Source of the DNA: Hoyosella subflava DQS3-9A1
GTDB lineage: Bacteria > Actinomycetota > Actinomycetes > Mycobacteriales > Mycobacteriaceae
Direction: 5' to 3'
Length of the DNA: 64,000 nt
NCBI RefSeq assembly: GCF_000214175.1
Contig: NC_015564.1
Location: 2,418,001-2,482,000, forward strand
The notes below the pieces were generated by a model. The model saw nothing but the letters and a program-made list of their open reading frames with translations, ran no database searches and was not told the origin of the DNA. Shown one piece after another: positions 39,525 through 47,024 of this stretch. Numbering within the stretch: the stretch's first letter is position 1; the number at the start of each line of letters is the position of its first letter. The translations under genes and the position numbers were made by a program.

Positions 39525-40546
39525 GAACCAACTATCCATTCAACTGCTGGTACATCGCCGCAGCGAGCGAGGAGATAAAAACCGGGCTGTTCACTCGGCG
39601 GGTGCTTGACCAGCCGGTCGTGATGTTCCGTCGAGGCACAGGTGAAGTCGTCGCAATGGAAGACCGCTGCCTACACCGGGCCTATCCTCTCTCGAAGGGC
39701 AGAATCGAGGACGATCGCATCGTATGCGGCTACCACGGCTGCACATACGACGCTGGTGGTCGCCTCGTGGATGTGCCATCTCAAGGTAACGTCCCGCCAG
39801 GAGCTCGAGTGCGGACCTACCCGATCCACGAGAAATCGGGGTTCGTGTGGCTTTGGCTCGGTGAGCCTGCGGCTGCTCGTCTCCGGCCGCCGCCACGAAT
39901 CCCGTGGTCCGCGGAAGAAGATGGATGGGGGAAGTCGCTTGAGGTGTCCAGCGTGCGGGCAAACTACCTGCTGCTCCACGAGCACTACCTCGACCTGACC
40001 AACGTGTTCCACATGTACCCCGAAGCAGCACCACCAGATATCCACACACTTCCGCCGTTAAATGAAGTGGAAGTCTCCGAACTGTCGGTGTCCTACTCTC
40101 GTCAGACGGTCCCCACCCGCCCGGCGTCGTGGGAGATGGACGTGGCGGGGCTCGCGGCGGATACGAAGCTGCCCCGGGTCGAGGAAGGGATCTTCGTCTC
40201 CCCCGCGCTACACGTTCAGCGCTACATCGTCGGTCCAGATGGGGAGAAACCCTACGTTCTGTTGCGAGTGCAAGGGTTCACGCCGGAAAGCCATGGCGCC
40301 ACCCACGTTTTCCTGCAGATCCAGCGCAACTACGCGATCACTGACGACAGTGTGACCGGGTATTTGCGGACCATGTTTCACGAGATGGGCAAACGTGATC
40401 AGGACGTCCTCGAAACAGTCCAGCAGCAATTGGATCAGGAGACCCGGCCGCACAGAGACCTCAACTTCAAGGCCGACCGGGCTGCGATCCGCGCACGCCG
40501 CATTGCGCAGCAGATGGTCGACGACGAGCGCTTCGTGCTCAGGTGA
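39521..40546 (+). CDS. Rieske-type oxygenase (VanA-like) with altered iron-ligand motif
   Basis: A 341-residue protein. The N-terminal Rieske centre is Cys50-x-His52 and Cys69-x2-His72, intact. The C-terminal catalytic domain has ANYLLLHEHYLDLTNVFHMY at about 147-166. In VanA/KshA-type enzymes this place reads D-x2-H-x4-H. Here the first histidine is Asn161, and the next histidine is at 164, two residues early. The nucleotides were re-read codon by codon and support this. Either the ligand set is shifted or the mononuclear iron site differs. It is the last gene of the P450 operon and overlaps the convergent pucR gene by 8 bases. Confidence 0.88.
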   Translation: MRTNYPFNCWYIAAASEEIKTGLFTRRVLDQPVVMFRRGTGEVVAMEDRCLHRAYPLSKGRIEDDRIVCGYHGCTYDAGGRLVDVPSQGNVPPGARVRTYPIHEKSGFVWLWLGEPAAARLRPPPRIPWSAEEDGWGKSLEVSSVRANYLLLHEHYLDLTNVFHMYPEAAPPDIHTLPPLNEVEVSELSVSYSRQTVPTRPASWEMDVAGLAADTKLPRVEEGIFVSPALHVQRYIVGPDGEKPYVLLRVQGFTPESHGATHVFLQIQRNYAITDDSVTGYLRTMFHEMGKRDQDVLETVQQQLDQETRPHRDLNFKADRAAIRARRIAQQMVDDERFVLR

Positions 40547-41774
40547 CTTCGTCGTTATCAGGGGTGCTCGGTATTGACAGCGCAACAATGAGTTCAAGAA
40601 TGGTTTGCGGATCGCTCAGCCTGTCACCGTAAAGTTCACGCAACTGCGTCATGCGATATCGCACCGTCTGGGCGTGCACGTACAGGTCTGCCGCGACAAG
40701 GTCGCGCTGCCCCTGGTGAAGCAGCCACGACCGGAGCGTTTCGCCAAGACGTTCGGCGGAGCTGGCCCGGATCTCGGCCAGCGGTGCGAGTACGCGGTTC
40801 CGGAGGTCGTCGGCTGCCTCGAGGTCTGCGGTGAGGATCAGGTCCACCAAGTGTGCATCGGTGTCTACGGGAGCGGTGATGTCGCCGCGTACGATCCCGC
40901 GGGTGCGCATCGCACGCTGATACGACGACCGCACCCGAATCCATTCGCGTGCCGGACCAACGATGGCGTGGCGGTCCTCGAGCAGTCGTAGCAGCGTAGC
41001 TCTGTTTGACCCGTCCATATCAGGAATCAGGAGCACCGCGGAAGGATCAGTCGCCTCCATACCAGGGAGTTCTTCTGTGACTTGCAATGTCGCTTGACCA
41101 AACCGCGACATGAGACCACGCGTCTGCGCGAGCGGCAGTAAGACCGCGGTGAGCGTGTCCGGCGCCTGCCAGGTCGCACGCTCCGCGCTGGACAACAGCA
41201 CCTCTTCTGACTTTCCAGCTAGCAGGTTCTGCCCGAGCTGATCAAGATAATGTTGCCTGACTTGACCGGTCGTGGCGCGTTCATCGGCGTGACCGGCAAT
41301 GCTTGCGGCTGACAGTTCATCGATGAACGCGAACGCGAGTTCGGCGAACCGCGCGACGGTGAGGGCAGGCAGCCCTCTCTCAACGGCGGTCGTTGCCATT
41401 TCGCGCCAGGCGGCGCGTGCGCCCACTCGGTAGGCCGCGAGGAGTGCGTCCATCGACCTCCCATTGCGGGCCTCCCCTCTGCCCAGTTCGTATGCGCCGT
41501 CGAGGGCAGCAGGAAGAGGTGAACCCAGGTCCGACCCTTCAGCTCGCGCGGCGATTTGCACGAGCGCCCCAAGGGCCATTCGGACCGCGCCTTCGATTGT
41601 TCTGCCCATGCGTCCGCTGAAGGCGCGTGAGTAGCTGGGCACCTCGACCATGACCGCTGCGACCGTCAGCTCCGCGAACCTGGGTAGTCCGACTTGAAGG
41701 GCGGTGACAATCTCGGGGTCGAGGGCTAGGCCGGTAACGAGACCCAGATCACGCTCGGTCCGCTCATTCGGCAT
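40539..41774 (-). CDS. Second PucR-type transcriptional regulator
   Basis: A 411-residue PucR-like protein. The N-terminal helical sensory region has DALLAAYRVGARAAWREMA and a GGDEF-like middle domain. The C-terminal helix-turn-helix includes LRSWLLHQGQRDLVAADLYVHAQTVRYRM. It is convergent with the Rieske gene (8-base overlap) and divergent, over 86 bases, from the reductase-desaturase pair. It is therefore probably the regulator of the desaturase genes. It is not closely similar to the PucR at 35830-37125, so recent duplication is unlikely. Confidence 0.87.
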   Translation of the reverse strand: MPNERTERDLGLVTGLALDPEIVTALQVGLPRFAELTVAAVMVEVPSYSRAFSGRMGRTIEGAVRMALGALVQIAARAEGSDLGSPLPAALDGAYELGRGEARNGRSMDALLAAYRVGARAAWREMATTAVERGLPALTVARFAELAFAFIDELSAASIAGHADERATTGQVRQHYLDQLGQNLLAGKSEEVLLSSAERATWQAPDTLTAVLLPLAQTRGLMSRFGQATLQVTEELPGMEATDPSAVLLIPDMDGSNRATLLRLLEDRHAIVGPAREWIRVRSSYQRAMRTRGIVRGDITAPVDTDAHLVDLILTADLEAADDLRNRVLAPLAEIRASSAERLGETLRSWLLHQGQRDLVAADLYVHAQTVRYRMTQLRELYGDRLSDPQTILELIVALSIPSTPDNDEVT

Positions 41775-41860
41775 GAACTATTCCTGAAGAACAAAAGTGC
41801 ATTGATCTTTCACGCTTCACGGACAAGAGTTTATCCCCTGAAGTAGGAGATCGTAGAGAT

Positions 41861-42946
41861 ATGACAACAAGGGCACCGAAATCACCCACTGTCGGCACCC
41901 TGCGTGACCGTTTGGTCAAGCTTGCCCAGATTGCGACCACACCGCTAGTCCCGTCGGACTACCTGGATCTCGTCGCGCCCCTGCGATCCGGTACTGCGTT
42001 ACGCGGCCGGATCACCGCGATTCACCCGGAAACGCGTGACGCAGTGACCCTCGTGATCAGGCCCGGGCGGGACTGGCAGCCACATGAACCAGGCCAGTAC
42101 GCTCGGCTCGGGATCGACGTCGACGGTGTGCGCCAATGGCGGACCTACTCGCTTACGTCCAAAACGGACCGCGTGGACGGCTGTATTGCCATCACGGTCA
42201 AAGCGATCCCTGGAGGGACCGTCAGTAACCATTTGGTCCGGCGTGCGCGCGTCGGCACAATCGTGCACCTCGATGGTGCCGCGGGTGATTTCACACTCGG
42301 TGCCCACGTTCCGGCCAAGGTTCTGTTTGTCACTGCGGGGAGCGGCATAACCCCCGTCATGGGGATGCTGCGCAACAACGCGGAGCACCTCGACGATGTG
42401 GTTGTTGTCCACTCCGCACCCACCGCGGCCGACATGGTTTTCGGCAGTGAACTGCGCAAACTCGCGCAGCAGGGACGGATCCGTCTCATTGAGCGGCACA
42501 CCGAAACTAGCGGCCGACTTGGTGTCACAGAACTCGAAGAGCTTGTCCATGACCTCGCTGATCGCGAAACATGGGCGTGCGGCCCTGCGGGGTTGCTCGA
42601 CACGCTCGAACAACACTGGGCCCAACGTGGTCTTACCGACCAGTTGCACACCGAGCGCTTCCGGATCGAGCCGATCGTCGCCGGAGACGGCGGCACAGTG
42701 ACTTTCACCCGATCCGGGACAACCGCGGAGGCTGCCGGATCAGAATCCCTGCTCGACGCCGGTGAAGGCTCCGGGGTCCTCATGCCCTCGGGCTGCCGGA
42801 TGGGTGTCTGTTTCGGATGCGTCGTGCCACTCAAAGAGGGTGCGGTGCGAGATCTCCGCTCCGGCGACATCACTGAAGCATCTGAAGGCGTCCTCATCCA
42901 AACGTGTGTGTCTGCTGCGGCAGGCTCGTGCAATATCGACGTATAA
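41861..42946 (+). CDS. Ferredoxin reductase partner of acyl-CoA desaturase (Rv3230c-like)
   Basis: A 361-residue protein with a FAD domain (RTYSLTSKTD), NAD domain (FVTAGSGITPVMGML, ACGPAGLLD) and C-terminal plant-type [2Fe-2S] domain (SGCRMGVCFGCVVPL plus a last Cys in LIQTCVS). The N-terminal 55 residues are an extension typical of the Rv3230c group. In M. tuberculosis that protein transfers electrons from NADPH to the DesA3 desaturase encoded beside it. The next gene here, 9 bases on, is such a desaturase, so the role is well supported by context. Confidence 0.91.
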   Translation: MTTRAPKSPTVGTLRDRLVKLAQIATTPLVPSDYLDLVAPLRSGTALRGRITAIHPETRDAVTLVIRPGRDWQPHEPGQYARLGIDVDGVRQWRTYSLTSKTDRVDGCIAITVKAIPGGTVSNHLVRRARVGTIVHLDGAAGDFTLGAHVPAKVLFVTAGSGITPVMGMLRNNAEHLDDVVVVHSAPTAADMVFGSELRKLAQQGRIRLIERHTETSGRLGVTELEELVHDLADRETWACGPAGLLDTLEQHWAQRGLTDQLHTERFRIEPIVAGDGGTVTFTRSGTTAEAAGSESLLDAGEGSGVLMPSGCRMGVCFGCVVPLKEGAVRDLRSGDITEASEGVLIQTCVSAAAGSCNIDV

Positions 42947-42955
42947 GGAATTGAT

Positions 42956-44128
42956 ATGACTCCCTTGCAGCGCATAGAAGACAACCCCATCGCCCATCTC
43001 ACCGCTCAGGACATCGAAAACCTAGGCCAGGAGCTCGACGCTATTCGCAGCCAGGTGATCGCGAGCCGCGGTGAGCGCGACGCCAACTACATTCGTTCGG
43101 TCATCAAAATGCAGCGGACGGTCGAACTCGGCAGCCGCGGTGTGCTCCTGTTCTCGCTCCTCCCTCCAGCGTGGCTTATCGGGACCGCGGGTCTCGCGTT
43201 TGCGAAGATCGTCGAGAACATGGAAATCGGCCACAATGTGATGCACGGCCAGTGGGACTGGATGCGTGACTCGAAGATTCATTCGACGACCTGGGAATGG
43301 GACAACGCCTCACCGGCGAAGATGTGGAAGCACTCCCATAACGAACTCCACCACACCTACACGAACGTCCTCGGCAAGGACAACGACCTCGGCTATGGCA
43401 TCATGCGTGTCGACGAGGACCAGAGGTGGACCCGGTATCACCTGATCCAGCCACTGGCGAACTTCGTCAACGCGTGCTTTTTCGAATACGGCATCGCCGC
43501 ATACGATCTCGAGATCGGCAAATACCTCAAAGGCCGCTTGGACAAGGAAGAGTTCCAAAGCAAGCGCAAGGCGGTTCTCGCCAAGATCCGCAAGCAGGCC
43601 GCGAAGGACTACGTGGTCCACCCGCTGTTGTCGGGCCCTTCCGCCCCCACCACCTTCCTCGCGAACGTCACCGCGAACCTGATCCGCAACCTATGGACTC
43701 ATTCCGTGATCATGTGCGGCCACTTCCCTGAAGGCGTGCAGACCTACGAGAAAACCTCGATCGACGGCGAGACCCGTGGCGAGTGGTACCTGCGGCAAAT
43801 GCTCGGCTCCGCCAATATCTCCGGCGGACCGCTGCTGCACTTCATGACCGGGAACCTGTCCTATCAGATCGAACACCACCTCTACCCGGACCTCCCAAGC
43901 AACCGCTATCAGGAGATCGCCCCGAAAATCCGCGACATATTCGAGCGCTACGAACTCAAATACATCAGTGGCCCACTCCCGAAGCAGGTTGGGTCAGCCT
44001 GGAAGAAAGTATTCCGGCTTTCACTGCCCAACGGCTTCCTGAGCAACGCGAAGTCAGCCCCCAAACGGCTCCTGCGAGGAAAGTTGCCGTCGTGGAGGGC
44101 GACGAGCGAGGTTCAGGCAGCGGCCTGA
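42956..44128 (+). CDS. desA3: Membrane fatty acyl-CoA desaturase, DesA3-like
   Basis: A 390-residue integral membrane diiron desaturase. Three histidine boxes are visible: GHNVMHGQWDWM, HNELHHTYTN and YQIEHHLYPDLP. Hydrophobic segments flank box one (LLPPAWLIGTAGLAF) and lie between boxes two and three. It introduces a double bond into acyl-CoA (delta-9 in DesA3) using electrons from the reductase just upstream. AAGGA precedes the ATG. The end is followed by a strong hairpin at 44231-44256. Position specificity cannot be read from the sequence. Confidence 0.93.
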   Translation: MTPLQRIEDNPIAHLTAQDIENLGQELDAIRSQVIASRGERDANYIRSVIKMQRTVELGSRGVLLFSLLPPAWLIGTAGLAFAKIVENMEIGHNVMHGQWDWMRDSKIHSTTWEWDNASPAKMWKHSHNELHHTYTNVLGKDNDLGYGIMRVDEDQRWTRYHLIQPLANFVNACFFEYGIAAYDLEIGKYLKGRLDKEEFQSKRKAVLAKIRKQAAKDYVVHPLLSGPSAPTTFLANVTANLIRNLWTHSVIMCGHFPEGVQTYEKTSIDGETRGEWYLRQMLGSANISGGPLLHFMTGNLSYQIEHHLYPDLPSNRYQEIAPKIRDIFERYELKYISGPLPKQVGSAWKKVFRLSLPNGFLSNAKSAPKRLLRGKLPSWRATSEVQAAA

Positions 44129-44230
44129 GGCTACGCGCTCTCGGCGGGCGGGGAGTTCTCATCATGGCGACTCCGCAAGGCGGGCGACACCCGCGCACTG
44201 GAAATGTGCAACGGCGTTAGTTGCTCCTAC

Positions 44231-44256
44231 CGCGGCTGCACACTAGTGCAGCCGCG
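44231..44256 (+). terminator. Strong GC hairpin downstream of the desaturase gene
   Basis: CGCGGCTGCAC (44231-44241) and GTGCAGCCGCG (44246-44256) form a perfect 11-base stem with an ACTA loop. No T-tract follows, which is common for actinobacterial terminators. The whole non-coding stretch 44129-44390 holds nothing else recognised. Confidence 0.6.
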
Positions 44257-44390
44257 TCCGCCATCTCACGTGTCCTCCGCGCCGCCGACAATCCGTTATG
44301 CTTCGACCAATCCGATGCCAGGATGATCTGTCCGCTGGTTTGACGGCTCGGACTGCGCCTTCCTCCTCTGCGATGCGCCGATACTTCTCC

Positions 44391-44588
44391 CTATCTGCCT
44401 CCGTGAGAGGAGTCGGGGTTTTTGCCTCGCGATTGGACGAGCCCCGCCCCGATTAGCAGGAGCCCGCACACCATCGCGATGGCACCTGCGATTCCGATCC
44501 CCGAGACAAGCCCGTCCCCTTGTGCAAGACCAACTGCGCCCGCAAGGACAAGAAGCGTCCCAGTGATCATCGGTCGCGTCCAGCGCAT
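44391..44588 (-). CDS. Small two-helix membrane protein, hypothetical
   Basis: A 65-residue ORF with two hydrophobic segments (about 8-24 and 30-50) and a short charged tail, RGKNPDSSHGGR. AGGAGGG sits 7-8 bases before the ATG, a near-perfect ribosome site, which argues that it is real. It matches no family I recognise. It lies alone between the desaturase hairpin and the YjbR-like gene. Confidence 0.65.
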   Translation of the reverse strand: MRWTRPMITGTLLVLAGAVGLAQGDGLVSGIGIAGAIAMVCGLLLIGAGLVQSRGKNPDSSHGGR

Positions 44589-44727
44589 TGTTCCCGCCCT
44601 CCTAAGTCAAACTCTCGAGCCGCGTGCTTTCCTTATGGGCCACTGTCAATGGTGCATGAACTCAGATTCTGTTGCGCTTGGTATTGGTTCAACGGCCGCG
44701 AGAGGCAGATCCTCGTAAGCTGTGCTG

Positions 44728-45147
44728 ATGACCGAGGACGACAGGCCTGCAACGGTGTCAGATGTTCACGACATCGCAGGTGGGATGCCGTACGTCAAGG
44801 TGGAGAAGGCGGGCACTAACCCGGTCTATCAGGTCGGTGGGAAATCGTTCGTTTTCTTCCGCAACCCGCGCCCAGATGCATTCGATCCCGACACTGGGGA
44901 AAGGTATGACGACGTGATCGTCGTCTGGGTAGCGAGCGAGAGTGAGAAGAAGTCGCTCATCCAGGATCGTCAGCGTCCCTACTTCACCACAGCGCATTTC
45001 GATGGGCACCTCTCCGTGCTCGTGAGAGCCTCGAGACTGCACGAAATTCCGTACGGTGAGCTTGTTGAGCTGATTCAGGACGCGTGGCTGTGCCGGGCAT
45101 CGCGCCGACGTTCCAGCGCATGGCTAGCTGAACACGGCCTGGCTTGA
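44728..45147 (+). CDS. MmcQ/YjbR family protein
   Basis: About 139 residues with the MmcQ/YjbR (CyaY-like fold) pattern. VSDVHDIAGGMPYVKVEKAGTNPVYQVGGKSFVFF is the N-terminal half, followed by DDVIVVWVASESEKKSLIQDR, PYFTTAHFDGHLSVLVRASRL and a C-terminal helix ELVELIQDAWLCRA. The family is structurally related to DNA-binding or frataxin-like folds, but its role is not known. The ATG at 44728 gives the usual length. It is 40 bases upstream of the sigma factor gene. Confidence 0.83.
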   Translation: MTEDDRPATVSDVHDIAGGMPYVKVEKAGTNPVYQVGGKSFVFFRNPRPDAFDPDTGERYDDVIVVWVASESEKKSLIQDRQRPYFTTAHFDGHLSVLVRASRLHEIPYGELVELIQDAWLCRASRRRSSAWLAEHGLA

Positions 45148-45152
45148 GCCGA

Positions 45153-45187
45153 TCTCACATTTTGCCGGTCCGAAACGTCTACAGGGT
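45153..45187 (+). promoter_or_regulatory. Candidate ECF-type promoter before the sigma factor gene
   Basis: TCTCACA (45153-45159), a 16-base spacer and CGTC (45176-45179) resemble ECF promoters with a CGTC -10, notably the ECF41 consensus TGTCACA-N16-CGTC, with one mismatch. Transcription would start at about 45186-45188, at the GTG, giving a leaderless, possibly self-activated gene. Confidence 0.4.
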
Positions 45188-45670
45188 GTGACAGTGCGAC
45201 CGTTCGAGGACGTGGTGGCCGAATACGGCCCGATGGTACTGCGCGTGTGCCGCGCGGTACTCGGCCCAGCCGATGCTGAAGATGCCTGGTCCGAGACATT
45301 TCTGTCTGCCATGCGCGCCTACCCGGACCTCAGCCCGTCGGCAAACATAGAAGCCTGGCTCGTGACCATAGCCCATCGACGCGCGATCGATGTCGCACGA
45401 ACGAATTCGCGTTCACCGGTCCCCGCCGAAAGACTGCCAGAGCAACACGCCAGAACCGGTATTCCTGGGACTTATGACCCCGATTTGTGGGCGGCGCTCA
45501 GGTCGTTGCCCGATAAACAGCGCAAAGCCGTGGCCTACCACTATCTCGCCGGGTTGCCGCACGCAGAGATCGCGGAGTTACTCGACAACTCTCCCGCAGC
45601 TGCCCGCCGTGCGGCCGCCGATGGCATCAGAACATTAAGAGCGATTTATCCGAAGGACGATCCATCATGA
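45188..45670 (+). CDS. ECF-type RNA polymerase sigma factor
   Basis: A 160-residue sigma factor. Region 2 is about 5-70 (YGPMVLRVCRAVLGPADAEDAWSETFLSAMRAYPDL), with the -10-binding helix. Region 4 is about 100-155 (LPDKQRKAVAYHYLAGLPHAEIAELLDNSPAAARRAAADGI), with the -35-binding helix-turn-helix. No extra C-terminal domain and no anti-sigma gene are seen. The stop overlaps ogt (ATGA), and a 2OG oxygenase follows, so it probably drives a DNA alkylation response. The GTG at 45188 may be leaderless. Confidence 0.9.
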   Translation: MTVRPFEDVVAEYGPMVLRVCRAVLGPADAEDAWSETFLSAMRAYPDLSPSANIEAWLVTIAHRRAIDVARTNSRSPVPAERLPEQHARTGIPGTYDPDLWAALRSLPDKQRKAVAYHYLAGLPHAEIAELLDNSPAAARRAAADGIRTLRAIYPKDDPS

Positions 45671-46281
45671 AAACAAGTGATCACGGGCGCCTCATAAGCG
45701 AACTTGGTGGTGGTGGTGACGACGCCGAGGTGCTGGCCCGGTTGCATAGCCGATTGGAACGCGCCGCTGAGGAAGCACTTCTTCTTGACGTTGCGTACCA
45801 CACTCTCGACACCCCACTGGGACCATTGCTCCTCGCAACGACCCCCATCGGACTGGTACGGATCGCTTACGCCAGCGAAGGTCACGACACCGTGCTCTCA
45901 TCCCTCGCACACAAAATCAGTCCCCGGGTCCTGCGTGCGCCCGGTCGTCTCAGCACCGCCGCCCGCGAGATCGACGAGTACTTCGCCGGGACGCGCACCC
46001 AGTTCGACCTGCCGCTTGACCTCCGATTCCTCGGTGGGTTCCGGCTGCAGGTACTCGATCACCTGCGCGAGATCGCCTACGGGCAGCGGGAGAGCTACGC
46101 AGCTGTCGCGTCTGCCATCGGCAATCCGAAAGCTGTACGAGCTGTGGGCAGCGCCTGCGCCCGCAACCCTCTGCCACTCGTCATTCCCTGTCACCGAGTT
46201 GTGCGGACCGACGGCACGATCGGCCAGTACATCGGCGGCACAGAGGCGAAGAACACCCTGCTGACTCTGGAGGCGGCATGA
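45667..46281 (+). CDS. ogt: Methylated-DNA-protein-cysteine methyltransferase
   Basis: A 204-residue Ogt/MGMT protein. The active-site motif is LVIPCHRVVR with the methyl-accepting cysteine. The DNA-binding helix region is YAAVASAIGNPKAVRAVGSACARNPLP, with the conserved arginine finger, and the tail is IGQYIGGTEAKNTLL. The first 40 residues (MKTSDHGRLISELGGGGDDAEVL) form an extension absent from most Ogt proteins. Its charged, leucine-spaced character could be a short anti-sigma-like segment, but this is speculative. It repairs O6-alkylguanine in a suicide reaction. Coupled to the sigma factor gene by a 4-base overlap. Confidence 0.93.
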   Translation: MKTSDHGRLISELGGGGDDAEVLARLHSRLERAAEEALLLDVAYHTLDTPLGPLLLATTPIGLVRIAYASEGHDTVLSSLAHKISPRVLRAPGRLSTAAREIDEYFAGTRTQFDLPLDLRFLGGFRLQVLDHLREIAYGQRESYAAVASAIGNPKAVRAVGSACARNPLPLVIPCHRVVRTDGTIGQYIGGTEAKNTLLTLEAA

Positions 46282-46973
46282 CAGCGACAACAGCAAGTCT
46301 GGCCGACCGGATTGGATCGCAGGACTGGCCACGCCTGACCGACGAAATCGATGCGTTTGGATGCGCGCAAAGCGGCCCGCTCCTCACTGACGGGGAATGC
46401 GCTGAATTCGTCGCGATGTGGGATGAAGCCGACAGGTTCCGCACCACAGTTGATATGGCCCAGCACCGGTACGGACAGGGCACATACCGCTACTTCGCGG
46501 AACCCGTCCCTGAGCCGATCATGACGATGCGTGCCGAGTTTTATCATCGCCTGCTGCCTGTCGCACGAAGCTGGGCTAACCGTTTACGAGATCAGACCCA
46601 ATGGCCGGATGACTTCGCCGACTGGCTCAGTGAATGTCATGCGGCAGGACAGTACAAACCGACCCCACTACTGCTGCGCTACACCGCAGGTGACTGGAAC
46701 GCGCTGCACCGCGACCTCTACGGTGACCTAGTCTTCCCGCTACAGGTCGTCATCGGGCTAGACCGTCCGGGAGTCGACCACACCGGTGGCGAGTTCATGC
46801 TCGTGGAACAGCGCGCCCGAGCACAATCACAAGGCACAGTTACTGTGCTGCAACAAGGTCACGCACTCATCTTCACCACCCGCGACCGGCCAATGAGGAC
46901 AAAACGCGGCTGGTCGCGGTGCGCTGTGCGCCACGGTGTCAGCCGCGTCCGTTCAGGGCACCGCACACCCTAG
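46278..46973 (+). CDS. 2OG-Fe(II) oxygenase (AlkB-like repair context), 3' frameshift suspected
   Basis: A 231-residue product overlapping ogt by 4 bases. The iron ligands are HRDLYGD (H-x-D) and a downstream His in RHGVSRVRSGH, with a likely 2OG-binding Arg. The frame ends RSGHRTP with TAG at 46971. In the overlapping frame from 46961 the bases read PHTLGLVLHDAQ then TAA at 46997-46999, which looks like the conserved last strand of the family. A one-base deletion near 46963 (CGCCACACC expected, CGCACACC seen) would explain it. It may oxidatively dealkylate DNA; whether it is functional depends on this tail. Confidence 0.82.
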   Translation: MTATTASLADRIGSQDWPRLTDEIDAFGCAQSGPLLTDGECAEFVAMWDEADRFRTTVDMAQHRYGQGTYRYFAEPVPEPIMTMRAEFYHRLLPVARSWANRLRDQTQWPDDFADWLSECHAAGQYKPTPLLLRYTAGDWNALHRDLYGDLVFPLQVVIGLDRPGVDHTGGEFMLVEQRARAQSQGTVTVLQQGHALIFTTRDRPMRTKRGWSRCAVRHGVSRVRSGHRTP

Positions 46974-47024
46974 GTCTCGTTCTGCACGACGCGCAGTAAC
47001 GACACCGGCGCCCCCAATTGGGTG

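Noticed and set aside
41999-42649. Minus-strand ORF of 216 codons inside the ferredoxin reductase
   Set aside because: Shadow of a gene with clear FAD, NAD and 2Fe-2S motifs.
45188-45670. Assignment of the sigma factor to ECF41
   Set aside because: The protein ends after region 4 and lacks the SnoaL-like extension that defines ECF41, despite the promoter resemblance.
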